From positions 1 through 64,000 of the forward strand of contig NZ_JACJLV010000001.1 in assembly GCF_016902415.1 (NCBI RefSeq): a DNA stretch of 64,000 bases, given 5' to 3'. How positions within the stretch are numbered: the first letter of the stretch is position 1; each line of letters begins with the position of its first letter. The notes below the pieces were generated by a model. The model was not told the origin of the DNA, ran no database searches, and worked only from the letters and a program-made list of their open reading frames with translations. This document shows, one piece after another, positions 53,459 to 62,901 of this stretch. The position numbers and the translations under genes were made by a program. The stretch is from Mordavella massiliensis. Its GTDB lineage: Bacteria; Bacillota; Clostridia; Lachnospirales; Lachnospiraceae.

Positions 53459-54580
53459 TTAGCGTTTCAGAATTTTCATTAAAGACTGCACAATATAGAA
53501 TATTTCTTCTTCAGTGTTCTCATATCCCAAGGAAATTCGTATTGTTCCTTTGGCATAGTTCTCTGATACATGAACAGCTTCCAAAACATGAGAAATCTGC
53601 GTATTCTTACTATCGCAAGCAGAACCTGTAGAGACGCTTATTCCCATTAAATCAAGTCTATGTAAGAGCATTTCTCCTTCAGCATTTTTGAAAGAAAGGC
53701 TTATATTTCCTGGAATTTTTTTGGGACTTCCATTTTTAATAAAATCTAACTCGGCTTTCTTCAACAAAGATGTCATCAACTTTTCCAATCCTATCAGATG
53801 GTCACTAACTGATTTCATCCTATTGCAATTCTTTTCTAATGCTACAGCCATTGCAACAATGGATGCGATATTTTCTGTACCGGCTCTCATTCCAAATTCT
53901 TGTGCACCGCCATCTGCATAAGGAGCAATCTGAGTTCCTTTCTTTATATACAGAAAGCCAATACCCTTGGGACCATTAAACTTGTGAGCCGAGGCGGAAA
54001 GCATATCTATATCAAGTTCTTTCACATCAATCGGGATGTGTCCAACCGCTTGCACTGCATCTGTGTGAAATAATGCTCCTTTGGAATGAGTGATCTCACA
54101 CAATTTCTTAATCGGCTGTATGGTTCCTATTTCATTGTTGGCATACATGATAGATACCATTTTTGTGCTATCATCAATGTACTCTGACAAGATATCTGGT
54201 TGGACAACACCACTTGAATCTACCGGTAAATAAAACACTGGAATCCCCATACGCTCCACAGCATGGCATGAGCGGAGAATTGCATGGTGTTCAATCTGAG
54301 ATGTAATTATTGCTCGGTGATTTCCGAAAGCGAAGGCGGTAGATTTGATAGCCCAGTTATCGCTTTCTGTTCCACCTGATGTAAAATAGATCTCCTCAGG
54401 TTCTGCATTAATACATTTTGCTATTGTTACACGAGCAGCTTTCAATGCAGCTTTTGCTGTCCGTGCAAAGGAATATTGTTGTGAAGCATTTCCAAAATCA
54501 TTAAGAAGGAATGGCTTCATCGCATTAAATGCATCTATATCTAATGGTGTTGTTGCTGCATGATCCACGTACACTTTCAT
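53459..54580 (-). CDS. Cysteine desulfurase, DndA/IscS-like
   Basis: A PLP enzyme of 373 residues starting MKVYVDHAATTPLDIDAFNA. The PLP lysine is K200 in SASAHKFNGPKGIGFLY. TSGGTESDNWAIK binds phosphate. The persulfide-forming Cys322 lies in STGSACDSKNTQISHVL. It supplies sulfur from cysteine. It is the last gene of the BREX-like operon, abutting the zinc-ribbon gene, and away from isc/suf or tRNA-thiolation genes. A role as the sulfur donor (DndA) for the operon's PAPS-reductase-like protein is inferred. A GTG at 54589 is an alternative start. Confidence 0.9.
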   Translation of the reverse strand: MKVYVDHAATTPLDIDAFNAMKPFLLNDFGNASQQYSFARTAKAALKAARVTIAKCINAEPEEIYFTSGGTESDNWAIKSTAFAFGNHRAIITSQIEHHAILRSCHAVERMGIPVFYLPVDSSGVVQPDILSEYIDDSTKMVSIMYANNEIGTIQPIKKLCEITHSKGALFHTDAVQAVGHIPIDVKELDIDMLSASAHKFNGPKGIGFLYIKKGTQIAPYADGGAQEFGMRAGTENIASIVAMAVALEKNCNRMKSVSDHLIGLEKLMTSLLKKAELDFIKNGSPKKIPGNISLSFKNAEGEMLLHRLDLMGISVSTGSACDSKNTQISHVLEAVHVSENYAKGTIRISLGYENTEEEIFYIVQSLMKILKR

Positions 54581-54585
54581 AATTA

Positions 54586-54795
54586 TCACTCAAACAGTTT
54601 GCAACCTTGATCCTTGAACTCTTCAATCTTATCCAAAATATCCTCAACCGATACTCCAAGATAATCAGCAAGACAATCCATACAGTAAAAGGTTTCTACC
54701 TGTTCCCCTAATAGTTTCTTGTTAATTCCAATTTCGTCCTTTTCAAGTGCTTCCTTCCCGCAAGAAACACAAGATATTTTTTTTACCTTACGCAT
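54586..54795 (-). CDS. Small zinc-ribbon protein of the BREX-like operon
   Basis: 69 residues. Two CxxC pairs, in ISCVSCGKEAL and FYCMDCLADYLGV, are followed by VEDILDKIEEFKDQGCKLFE, a helix with a final Cys. The start lies within the last codons of brxL and the stop abuts the cysteine desulfurase start, so all three are coupled. I do not recognise a named family. A role as an adaptor or sulfur carrier between the desulfurase and BrxP is possible but unproven. Confidence 0.75.
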   Translation of the reverse strand: MRKVKKISCVSCGKEALEKDEIGINKKLLGEQVETFYCMDCLADYLGVSVEDILDKIEEFKDQGCKLFE

Positions 54796-56311
54796 CAATT
54801 ACAGAAAAGCTCGGAACCGTCTTGCCTGCTTCTTTTTCATCAACAATACCCATTTGAATACGAATAATTGCTCGCATATCCATTGCAGGCTGTAAACAGT
54901 AACGATTAAAATCACGAGAAGTAATGTCCTGAGGTCTGCGAACATGCGGGAATAGCAGCTTCAGGTATGCGGTACAGATTCTCTTAATTGCTTCCGTATC
55001 ACGAGTATCTGCTTTAGGCGGCATATCGATAAGAGCATCAACAATCGCTCGGTATGAGGGATCATCTCTTAATTCATGCATAATACTCGAAAAATACTCA
55101 GAATTCAATGCCCAACCAAATGCTTTCAAATCATCATTCATTCTTGGCAAATCCCATCCCTTGATGAAACCATGTATACGGTCTAAAAAAGGAACTCTGT
55201 GGAATGGCTCAGGCAGTTCTAAAAACATATTACTATATTCATCCATTGCACTACCAGAGATATTACCCAAGAACACGATGCCAGCATCAACATTTACTTC
55301 ATGTCCATCGGGGGCATTATACTTCCTGTTCTCCATAATCTGTTGAAGAGCAGAATGAAGCTCAGTATCTTTCATATAATCTGCTTCTCGAATTTCATCT
55401 AATGCAACGAAATCTTTATAGGCTACAATACCATCTGCCTTTTTGCCAATATCGTAAATTAATTTAGCACGTGTAACTTTTCCCGAAACGAGCCACCCGT
55501 AACGACTAATTTGACCGAATAAATATGATTTTCCAGTACCTGGAGGAGCAAGCTCAATCAAATTCAGGTTTTTTTCTACGAACGGTAACAACCGCTGAAT
55601 AACTGATAACTTTTGAGCCCTATTCTCGTATCCAGCAGGATTATAATCAACAGCAGAAAGAACAATATCAAGCCACTCATCCAAAGAAAAGCTTTCACGT
55701 GCAGTTTTATATTCTTCGAGGTCAGTTTCATACGGACAAAAATCTATAAAATCTATTAATTTAATCTTTCCTGGTGTTTTAGAATCATATGGATACTGAT
55801 AACCAAGTTCTATAATCCCCCAGTTTTCTTCTGCTTTCAATAGATTGACACTACAAGCGTCCCAAACATCTCGAGGAATAGTTGTGTCTTTATATCCAAG
55901 ACCAAAATCCGGAAGAGAAAACGAAATATCTCCTGTACGAATATCTATTTCGACGCATACTTTTGCCAAAATTTTAATCGTTTCATTATTGTTAATAATT
56001 CTATTTTTTAAATTTTTCCAGTCTTCCTTTTTAGGAATATAAGTTCTGATAAAATCTGTTGCTCCGTCTACATCAACCTCACCGTCATCATCCTGAAAAT
56101 TTTTTATTACATAGTCTCGCATAAAAGACGGAAGCTTAAAAGAAGAAATAAAATTATTTTGTTGAAGGTCTTTAAACACCACCATTGTATCAAAAGCATC
56201 TTTCAGACGATTGATAAAATCTTCGTTTCCCTCTTTATAACCCCCTTGTTTTTTCTCAGAATTAAGACAATTATCGGTTGTTGTACCTATCTTTACGGCA
56301 AATTCATCCAC
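54788..56311 (-). CDS. brxL: BrxL-like AAA+ ATPase, short form without Lon domain
   Basis: 507 residues from a GTG start (MDEFAVKIGTT) behind GGAGGGG. Walker A is APPGTGKS (255-262) in ELAPPGTGKSYLFGQISRYG; Walker B is FVALDEI (301-307). GIVFLGNISG and LELPEPFHRVPFLDRIHGFIKGW are strongly BrxL-like. The protein stops soon after the AAA+ domain; the Lon-type peptidase domain of longer BrxL proteins is absent. It forms the brxP-brxC-pglZ-brxL order with its neighbours. BrxL is thought to be a DNA-translocating motor in defence. Confidence 0.85.
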   Translation of the reverse strand: MDEFAVKIGTTTDNCLNSEKKQGGYKEGNEDFINRLKDAFDTMVVFKDLQQNNFISSFKLPSFMRDYVIKNFQDDDGEVDVDGATDFIRTYIPKKEDWKNLKNRIINNNETIKILAKVCVEIDIRTGDISFSLPDFGLGYKDTTIPRDVWDACSVNLLKAEENWGIIELGYQYPYDSKTPGKIKLIDFIDFCPYETDLEEYKTARESFSLDEWLDIVLSAVDYNPAGYENRAQKLSVIQRLLPFVEKNLNLIELAPPGTGKSYLFGQISRYGWLVSGKVTRAKLIYDIGKKADGIVAYKDFVALDEIREADYMKDTELHSALQQIMENRKYNAPDGHEVNVDAGIVFLGNISGSAMDEYSNMFLELPEPFHRVPFLDRIHGFIKGWDLPRMNDDLKAFGWALNSEYFSSIMHELRDDPSYRAIVDALIDMPPKADTRDTEAIKRICTAYLKLLFPHVRRPQDITSRDFNRYCLQPAMDMRAIIRIQMGIVDEKEAGKTVPSFSVIDA

Positions 56312-56333
56312 TAAGAATCCCCTCCAATCTTAT

Positions 56334-58667
56334 TTATAGTCCAAATAGATTCTTTTGTTTAGTGGCTCGTTCAATTCTGAAACTGAGTGTTACACCAACA
56401 TTCTTGTCACCATCATAAACGAAAGCTTCATAGGAATTTGTACGCTTTAGTTCAGGCATAACGAATTCTGCGTGTTTCTTATCTCCTACAAATGTACCAT
56501 TATAGAAAATGCCATTCACCTGAATACGAGGTTGTTTCATCGACATATTGGAAAACAGCGTGATTTTTGCATCTTGTCCCATCTTATACTTAATCACAGG
56601 CTCAACAAAACAATAGGTAATATTGTCAGGCTTTCTAACCAATGTAATAACTGGAACAAGAACTTCTTCCAATGTGGCACCACCATGTACTTCCAAGTTT
56701 GCAGCACGGCTTCCTTTGAATCTTTCGTAGTTGGCAAGAACTGCATAGCCATCTTCATAAGATGCCTGGGGAAGATTTGGGTCATCGTCTATTTTACAAC
56801 ATCTTCCACTATGGACACCTTTTTCGCTAAGTTCGATATTAGATGTAGATTCTTTTCCGTACAGTACAGCCAAACGACTTGCACCATGGTCGGAGAGAAT
56901 CACCGCTTTTTCAATAGTTCCCTGTGCGAGCTGAGTCTGAATTCGTCTCAGTTCAGTATCAATAATTTCGAGTTCTCGGAACAAATGGATCGGATAAGGG
57001 CATGTTTCATAATCGTATATCATGCTGTGATGCTTCAACTCATCTAAATCAGAAATCTTCTTTACATTCGGGCAAGTGTTCTCAAACTCCTTGTTTTCCG
57101 AAGTAATAGAAGGTAGTTCACAGCGCCCAACAGAGACCTCAAAAACCAAACCATATCTTTCGCATTTACTTTGAATAAAAGCGAGATATTCGACACCTAA
57201 AGCATCAAAAAAGAAGAACCCTGTTTTATTCTTATCCAGCTTAGAAACGATACTGCTTCTTGGCTGCAATTTCATAAAAGGTCTATCAACCGCATGATTA
57301 TCCACCTTGGTGATAAAATCGTCATAAATACGATTGGTTAACTTCTGCTGTTTATACTGTATGAAGTAATCTGTCAGCTCTTTCCGCAAAGGACTATCTG
57401 CATCAGGCAATTTGGTGTTAAGCACGTCAAAAGTAAAAGGTTGCATATAACAGTAAATATCAGGGAAACCATTTTTGAGAATCTCTGAAACTTCTTCTTC
57501 GCTATAATCATAAATAGACAGACATCTTACAAGTTCATATCGTTCCCTTTCGCTTGTTGAAGTCAAATAGCGGACTGCATACTTCTCATACTTACCAATC
57601 TGATCACAATAATCGTCGATATAAGGCAGATTCTCAGGAATATTATCAAGAATTCTCTTTCTCTCTGCATAATATATATCAAACAATGGATCGTCATATT
57701 TAATATCAAGAAGTTCATTATATAAAGAACGCTCAAACACATCTACAGAGTCAGCATGAGAAATAATACGAGCAACATACTTATTTGTACCAACACCAAA
57801 CACTTGCATAGCAAGCCATAAAAGCCAAAGCATATTTTTGTCGTCACTTTCAAGTACGCTATCCAGATGGGCAATTAAGTTAGTCGTTGCTCCAAAGTGA
57901 GAACATACAAATGCAGAGAAAGTATCGACATCTTTCATTACTTCTAGCAGCCAACTCCATTGTTCCTGTGTTCCATAATTGTTTTTAGTAAGAGTTAAGT
58001 CCGGATACTTTTGACAGATAGCATCATAGATCCCTGTACTTTCAGAGACAGAGTATAAGGACTGTCTGAAAAGTGTGGTCTTGAAATTAGTCAGCACCGT
58101 CAGGGTTGGATGAGCCTGAAGCCTATTATCATCCATTTTCTCCATGTATTTTAATAATCCCTGGATTCCATTCAGAGGCTTGAAACCCACACACACCGCT
58201 TCGTTGTCAGTCAGTTTTATCTGAGGAAGAGGAGATGGACTCCCCGCCACGAGAATAACTCGACGGTCATAACGAAGATCTCTCTGCAAATATCGATCAA
58301 TGAACTTTTTACAATGGCTCAACAAAACAATCGCATGACCGGAGATACTTAACCCGAGTAATTCATCAACAAGTGCATCTACAGCTGTTTCATTTCTGAG
58401 CATAACTGCTTGAGATGTCCCCACCAATACAAAGGTATCCTTTCCGACTATCTTTGCAATAGCATCATCAATTATCGGTAAGCCATTTTTCTGTGTAAAC
58501 TGAGAAACAAATACGCACTGTTTATTGGCATCAGCTTCCAAGCGTTGAAGAACGGTCTGAAAATCATTAAAGTTTTCCGTATTAACTAATAAAGGTTGTC
58601 CCCAAGATTCGCCAGCACAATATGCATTTATTTCTTGAAAGCATTCATTTACAGTCTTGCAGTACAT
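56334..58667 (-). CDS. pglZ: PglZ-family protein (BREX-4-like phosphatase)
   Basis: 777 residues starting at the ATG 58667 behind GGAGGG. The alkaline-phosphatase-superfamily core is in the second half: TGFFFFDALGVEYLAFI (metal Asp), VILSDHGASRLAVLYGK (DHG) and LEVHGGATLEEVLVPVI (HGG). The first half is unusual, with a P-loop-free Rossmann-like region and helices, as in type 4 PglZ. It lies between brxC (11 bases) and brxL (22 bases) on one AT-rich transcript. PglZ is the signature component of BREX systems. Confidence 0.92.
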   Translation of the reverse strand: MYCKTVNECFQEINAYCAGESWGQPLLVNTENFNDFQTVLQRLEADANKQCVFVSQFTQKNGLPIIDDAIAKIVGKDTFVLVGTSQAVMLRNETAVDALVDELLGLSISGHAIVLLSHCKKFIDRYLQRDLRYDRRVILVAGSPSPLPQIKLTDNEAVCVGFKPLNGIQGLLKYMEKMDDNRLQAHPTLTVLTNFKTTLFRQSLYSVSESTGIYDAICQKYPDLTLTKNNYGTQEQWSWLLEVMKDVDTFSAFVCSHFGATTNLIAHLDSVLESDDKNMLWLLWLAMQVFGVGTNKYVARIISHADSVDVFERSLYNELLDIKYDDPLFDIYYAERKRILDNIPENLPYIDDYCDQIGKYEKYAVRYLTSTSERERYELVRCLSIYDYSEEEVSEILKNGFPDIYCYMQPFTFDVLNTKLPDADSPLRKELTDYFIQYKQQKLTNRIYDDFITKVDNHAVDRPFMKLQPRSSIVSKLDKNKTGFFFFDALGVEYLAFIQSKCERYGLVFEVSVGRCELPSITSENKEFENTCPNVKKISDLDELKHHSMIYDYETCPYPIHLFRELEIIDTELRRIQTQLAQGTIEKAVILSDHGASRLAVLYGKESTSNIELSEKGVHSGRCCKIDDDPNLPQASYEDGYAVLANYERFKGSRAANLEVHGGATLEEVLVPVITLVRKPDNITYCFVEPVIKYKMGQDAKITLFSNMSMKQPRIQVNGIFYNGTFVGDKKHAEFVMPELKRTNSYEAFVYDGDKNVGVTLSFRIERATKQKNLFGL

Positions 58668-58678
58668 CAACGCCCTCC

Positions 58679-61600
58679 TTACTTATTTTTAAGTATTTCG
58701 ATACCTACCTTAACATTGTCAGTAATCAAGTCTTTCAAATAGCGACGAAGTTCTGTTGCATCCATTTTTTCGACAACAGACCAAACCTTTTCGCTACCAC
58801 CAGTCTTATATTTCTTTTCTGCAAGCATTCTAATCTGGTTTTGCACGGTAGAGTTGTCCATCCAGTCATACTGGTGTACAGTTACATGGGCAACAAGATA
58901 TTCACGGACTGTTTGAGCATCATCCAGCATCAGAGCATAATCACCAACAACCCGACTCATAAAGCATTTATCTCTGAGTTCGCTATTAGAAAGTTTGTCA
59001 AAATAGGTTACACGATTCAAATATGCAATAGCACGGTTAATGGATACCTCAGAAGGAGAGTTCTCCATCATAATTGCAAAGATTTCCTTGCCTTCAGGAC
59101 GCTCCTCATCATCAAGCATACAGAGAATAGGAGTGTCATATCTTGCAGACCAATCACGAGGATTTTTTGTTCCAGTTTTTTCCAACCATAAATCTTTCAA
59201 GCGCTTTTTAGCCTGATTCTGAAGAAATTCCTTAACAGCGCTCTCAATATAAGTCATGTACTCGGTAGAGGACTTTGTAAACTGTCCCGCAGGAATGTCC
59301 TGATACAGTTTGAGAATGTCATCGGTGTCCATTCCATCAACAAAAATCTCAGCGACAGTTCTGAAATAAGGAATTTGATCACTGTAAAACTCATCAAATG
59401 CATCTCTCTGTGAAACCAAGAGAGAGTAAAAATGCTCTTTGTTCTGATCAGACAAAGAATTTGTCTTCTTCATACGATACAGCTCTTCGAGGAAAAGAGT
59501 CAAATCGCCAGTATATTTTTTAAGTGCTTCAAAGGCGATTTTAATGTTATTTGTACGATTATTCCAACCACTAACAACATCTCTAATACTAGAACAAGCA
59601 GGAATACTTTTTGCGCTTTCAGCGATAATACGATAGTCTAAAATTACATCATTAATCTTATCGTTTGCCGTCTCGGTATTCCAAACCCAGTTTGCAGCAT
59701 CTGCATTGAACTTTTGTTTTACCTGATCGAGATATTCCCCACCATCACCAATCTGAGCTGCAAGAATTTTCAAAACACCGTTCTGGTATGCATCAATGTA
59801 TGCCAACATACCCTTTCTACACATATCGTTTGTAAGCAAACGAGTAAGATCTTCGGTAATAAAAGTGTTTTGGATAACCAAGCGACCGATTGAATCAGCA
59901 AGATCACTTTCAGAAGCCTTGGAGCTGTTTGCGGTATTAGCAATACCACAATAATCATCAATTACTGTAGCGATTATTGTCGTAGGCGTACGAGTCTCTA
60001 CAGTTTCTAGAATGGACTTTACAGACCAAATCGGAAACGAGAGCTTTTTCATACTAATTCGCACCTGATCTCTCGCACTCTCGATTGAACCGCACTGAGT
60101 CATAGGAATACGAAATACTTCAGAAGTACATTTCAAGAAGGAACGCTGTTCTGCACTCATTTCAACAATGTATTCCGGCTTATAGTTCCTGCTAGGGGAC
60201 ACTGTCTGTTTCATGGCGTTAGCAATCGCCATCTTCATCTTGTCAACAGACATACTTTCGCTGGTGGAACCATTGCTCCAGAAATAGTCCGCAGTTGCAT
60301 ATTCTTTTAGAACAAATCCCATCACAAAGGCTGTAAGGTTAGTAGCCCTAAATCCAAAAGGTGCTTGCTCCAGTTCACCGTAGATATCTGAAATGCAGAC
60401 ACGACCAGAAGGCGAATCGAAGCCCTTCCTAATTAACTCCTCGACCTTTATCTTAATCTGAACAATAGTCAAGCTACGCTTAGTTGGATCTTCCCAATAG
60501 TTTTCCACACCCCATGCACCAGCAAGAGCAGTTTCCAATTTTGGCTCTTTGAAAGTTTGTTTTAAGGTTTGCGTCGCACCACACTCTGCCCCCTGGGCAA
60601 GTGCGCTACCAACAAACAGATCACGCTTTACATCATAATTCTCAAGACCATAATAATATTTCTGATGATTAATCAGGCTAAACTCATCCTGCAAAGCGGT
60701 GATATTTGCTAATCGCTTTCCACTTGGATAATCTGTGCTGTACAACATAAATGCGCCGCTGGCAATCTTATTTTTCCAATCAGCTAGGCAATTTACTGCC
60801 TGCTTTTGGAACTCACCAGCACGATGCTTATCATTCTGTGCATAATAACGGCTATACGCCATACTTTCCACATACTGCTCAAACAGGTCTTTGCCCATAG
60901 GAGAAAGACTTGCATCGACATAGATAATGTCATGCTTTCCCGCCTTGATTCCACTAATAATTTGGCTCTTTACTTGTGCTGCTTCATCGTCATTCAGAGC
61001 AAAAGTCACAAGAACAGAGAAACGATTTGAATGAGATGTTGCGGTAAGTTTAGCTACAGCCGGTGTGAAATTACCATAAGCAGCACCATTAAGAATGTAT
61101 CTACCGCTGATTGCAGGAGGCAGTGTAATTGCATCAATTAAATCCGCATTGGTAATCAGATCCTGGGTTTTGGTTTCTCTAATTACGGTATCTTTCAGCT
61201 TTTTAATTGTTGCTGCATCACCTGTGCTATTGGCAATGGTGTATTCAGACTTACCACCACCGACAGTACGCTTAAAGAGTATTCCATCACGAACGAGCTT
61301 TTCAGCAATAGAACGTGCCTTACCTTTTGACCAACCTGTACCGGAGAAAGCAAGGTCAACATTCTGTTCGTTAGGTTTCAGAAGTTCTACATCGCTAATG
61401 CGGAGAGAAATTGCCTGCAAAAGCAGTACGGTTTTCAGTACCTGTTGTTCATCAGGTGTCATCTTATCAGAACGCAGCAAACTATAAGAGTCCAAAATGA
61501 CACGGACATCGTCATTCAATCCATTCTGTCCCTTTCCATAGAAGAAGTCCCATAGCATATCAATCGTCAACAGATTTGGTCTATCTAGAGGACCGTAATT

Positions 61601-62884
61601 GTTGATAAACCATTTGAATGCTTTTGCGTCTGTCATATCATTGCTGATAATGAAGTCAAACATACTTCTTTGGTTAGAGCTAAAAGCAACAGATAGGTGC
61701 TTCAACAACAAAGCAGCATAAGGATGAATCGGCACGATGGCTTTCAATTCCTGTTCGGACAGCACTGTCTTTTGCCCAAGAGTAGACGTGCTTTTTATGC
61801 TGGAGGTAATGTAGCTACATACGCTAGCCAAATCATCAGTTAATTCGCCTTTATATTCTTCCCATTCACTCTTAAGCATTACATCCTGAGTAGTTTTCAT
61901 CGCCTGTGCCATCAAACGGAATGCCATGTTTTCAGGCAATTCGATTTTTACAGGAGGTACGAAACGGTCAAGAATCTTCTTTGCTGTTTCAGCATTCAAG
62001 AATAGGCTTCTACTTTCGTGAGACACAATCATAAAATAAAAAGGATGGGAAAGGCTGATTTCAGCCAAAGTCTGGAAACCAGTAAGGGAGTTTGGATTGT
62101 TCTGGAAGAACTCGGTAAATTCATCCCAAACAAACAGGATAGCCTTAATCTGGTTCTCAGAAATAATATTCTTAATCCAGTTTGCCATACCTTGAATATC
62201 TAGACGTAAAGCAGTAATACCATTGTCTTCTGCAACGGTAATAATGTCTCTCATTGTCTTGGCAATTTGTGCCGGTGTGCCATTTTGCAGGCGATCAATA
62301 ACAGCGTCTACATCATTACCGCCAAAAGTCCATGCATACTGTTCCTCTGCAATCAAAGTATTGAAATAGTCACGATTTGCTTTTTTCTCTAACCATTTGA
62401 GTGCCGCAACACGCAGAGATGCTTCGCCACGGTTAGTGATACCATTCTTCTCCAAGGCAGACATAATACTGTCCTGAACTGCAAGAATCAAATCCTGATC
62501 GGAGCGAATAGAACCCGAACCTATTCTATGGATGGTAATAAGCAGACCATCATTCTTATCTGCGATAATCTTTTGACAGAGATCTTGGCTTAAACCGTAG
62601 TCATTAAAATAGTCTTTTACTTCTTCATCTGTAGCGTCCAGCAAAGATTTTACAGTAAGTGCAGCATGTGACTTACCAGTGCCATATGCCCCTTCAACCC
62701 AAAGAGAGCGAGGGTCTTTACCGGACAATACCGTATGAGTTTTTTCAAGCAGCTTCACAAAAGTATCGTGAGGATAAAAACTTTTCCAGCTTACCATGCC
62801 ACTTTCAATCAAATCTGCGGTTACTGCCGCATAATACTTGGGGTCTATATTAAAATAGTCCCTATAAAGTTTTTTGCCCGCCAT
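58679..62884 (-). CDS. brxC: BrxC-like large ATPase
   Basis: 1,401 residues starting MAGKKLYRDYFNIDPKYYAA. Walker A GAYGTGKS lies at residues 65-72 in SLWVEGAYGTGKSHAALTV; Walker B in IKAILFVWDEFTEFFQNNPN (about 250); the sensor-like YFMIVSHESR follows. The remainder is helical with a winged-helix-like region (KGKARSIAEKLVRDGILFKRT). It matches the large BrxC/PglY ATPases of BREX. It is the second gene of the operon, 17 bases after the brxP stop. Confidence 0.88.
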   Translation of the reverse strand: MAGKKLYRDYFNIDPKYYAAVTADLIESGMVSWKSFYPHDTFVKLLEKTHTVLSGKDPRSLWVEGAYGTGKSHAALTVKSLLDATDEEVKDYFNDYGLSQDLCQKIIADKNDGLLITIHRIGSGSIRSDQDLILAVQDSIMSALEKNGITNRGEASLRVAALKWLEKKANRDYFNTLIAEEQYAWTFGGNDVDAVIDRLQNGTPAQIAKTMRDIITVAEDNGITALRLDIQGMANWIKNIISENQIKAILFVWDEFTEFFQNNPNSLTGFQTLAEISLSHPFYFMIVSHESRSLFLNAETAKKILDRFVPPVKIELPENMAFRLMAQAMKTTQDVMLKSEWEEYKGELTDDLASVCSYITSSIKSTSTLGQKTVLSEQELKAIVPIHPYAALLLKHLSVAFSSNQRSMFDFIISNDMTDAKAFKWFINNYGPLDRPNLLTIDMLWDFFYGKGQNGLNDDVRVILDSYSLLRSDKMTPDEQQVLKTVLLLQAISLRISDVELLKPNEQNVDLAFSGTGWSKGKARSIAEKLVRDGILFKRTVGGGKSEYTIANSTGDAATIKKLKDTVIRETKTQDLITNADLIDAITLPPAISGRYILNGAAYGNFTPAVAKLTATSHSNRFSVLVTFALNDDEAAQVKSQIISGIKAGKHDIIYVDASLSPMGKDLFEQYVESMAYSRYYAQNDKHRAGEFQKQAVNCLADWKNKIASGAFMLYSTDYPSGKRLANITALQDEFSLINHQKYYYGLENYDVKRDLFVGSALAQGAECGATQTLKQTFKEPKLETALAGAWGVENYWEDPTKRSLTIVQIKIKVEELIRKGFDSPSGRVCISDIYGELEQAPFGFRATNLTAFVMGFVLKEYATADYFWSNGSTSESMSVDKMKMAIANAMKQTVSPSRNYKPEYIVEMSAEQRSFLKCTSEVFRIPMTQCGSIESARDQVRISMKKLSFPIWSVKSILETVETRTPTTIIATVIDDYCGIANTANSSKASESDLADSIGRLVIQNTFITEDLTRLLTNDMCRKGMLAYIDAYQNGVLKILAAQIGDGGEYLDQVKQKFNADAANWVWNTETANDKINDVILDYRIIAESAKSIPACSSIRDVVSGWNNRTNNIKIAFEALKKYTGDLTLFLEELYRMKKTNSLSDQNKEHFYSLLVSQRDAFDEFYSDQIPYFRTVAEIFVDGMDTDDILKLYQDIPAGQFTKSSTEYMTYIESAVKEFLQNQAKKRLKDLWLEKTGTKNPRDWSARYDTPILCMLDDEERPEGKEIFAIMMENSPSEVSINRAIAYLNRVTYFDKLSNSELRDKCFMSRVVGDYALMLDDAQTVREYLVAHVTVHQYDWMDNSTVQNQIRMLAEKKYKTGGSEKVWSVVEKMDATELRRYLKDLITDNVKVGIEILKNK

Positions 62885-62901
62885 GCGTCATACCCCCTTA
62901 T

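Noticed and set aside
53262-53462. A 66-codon plus-strand frame after the bidirectional terminator.
   Set aside because: It crosses a G8 run, has no ribosome site and matches nothing I recognise; another frame is equally open for part of it.
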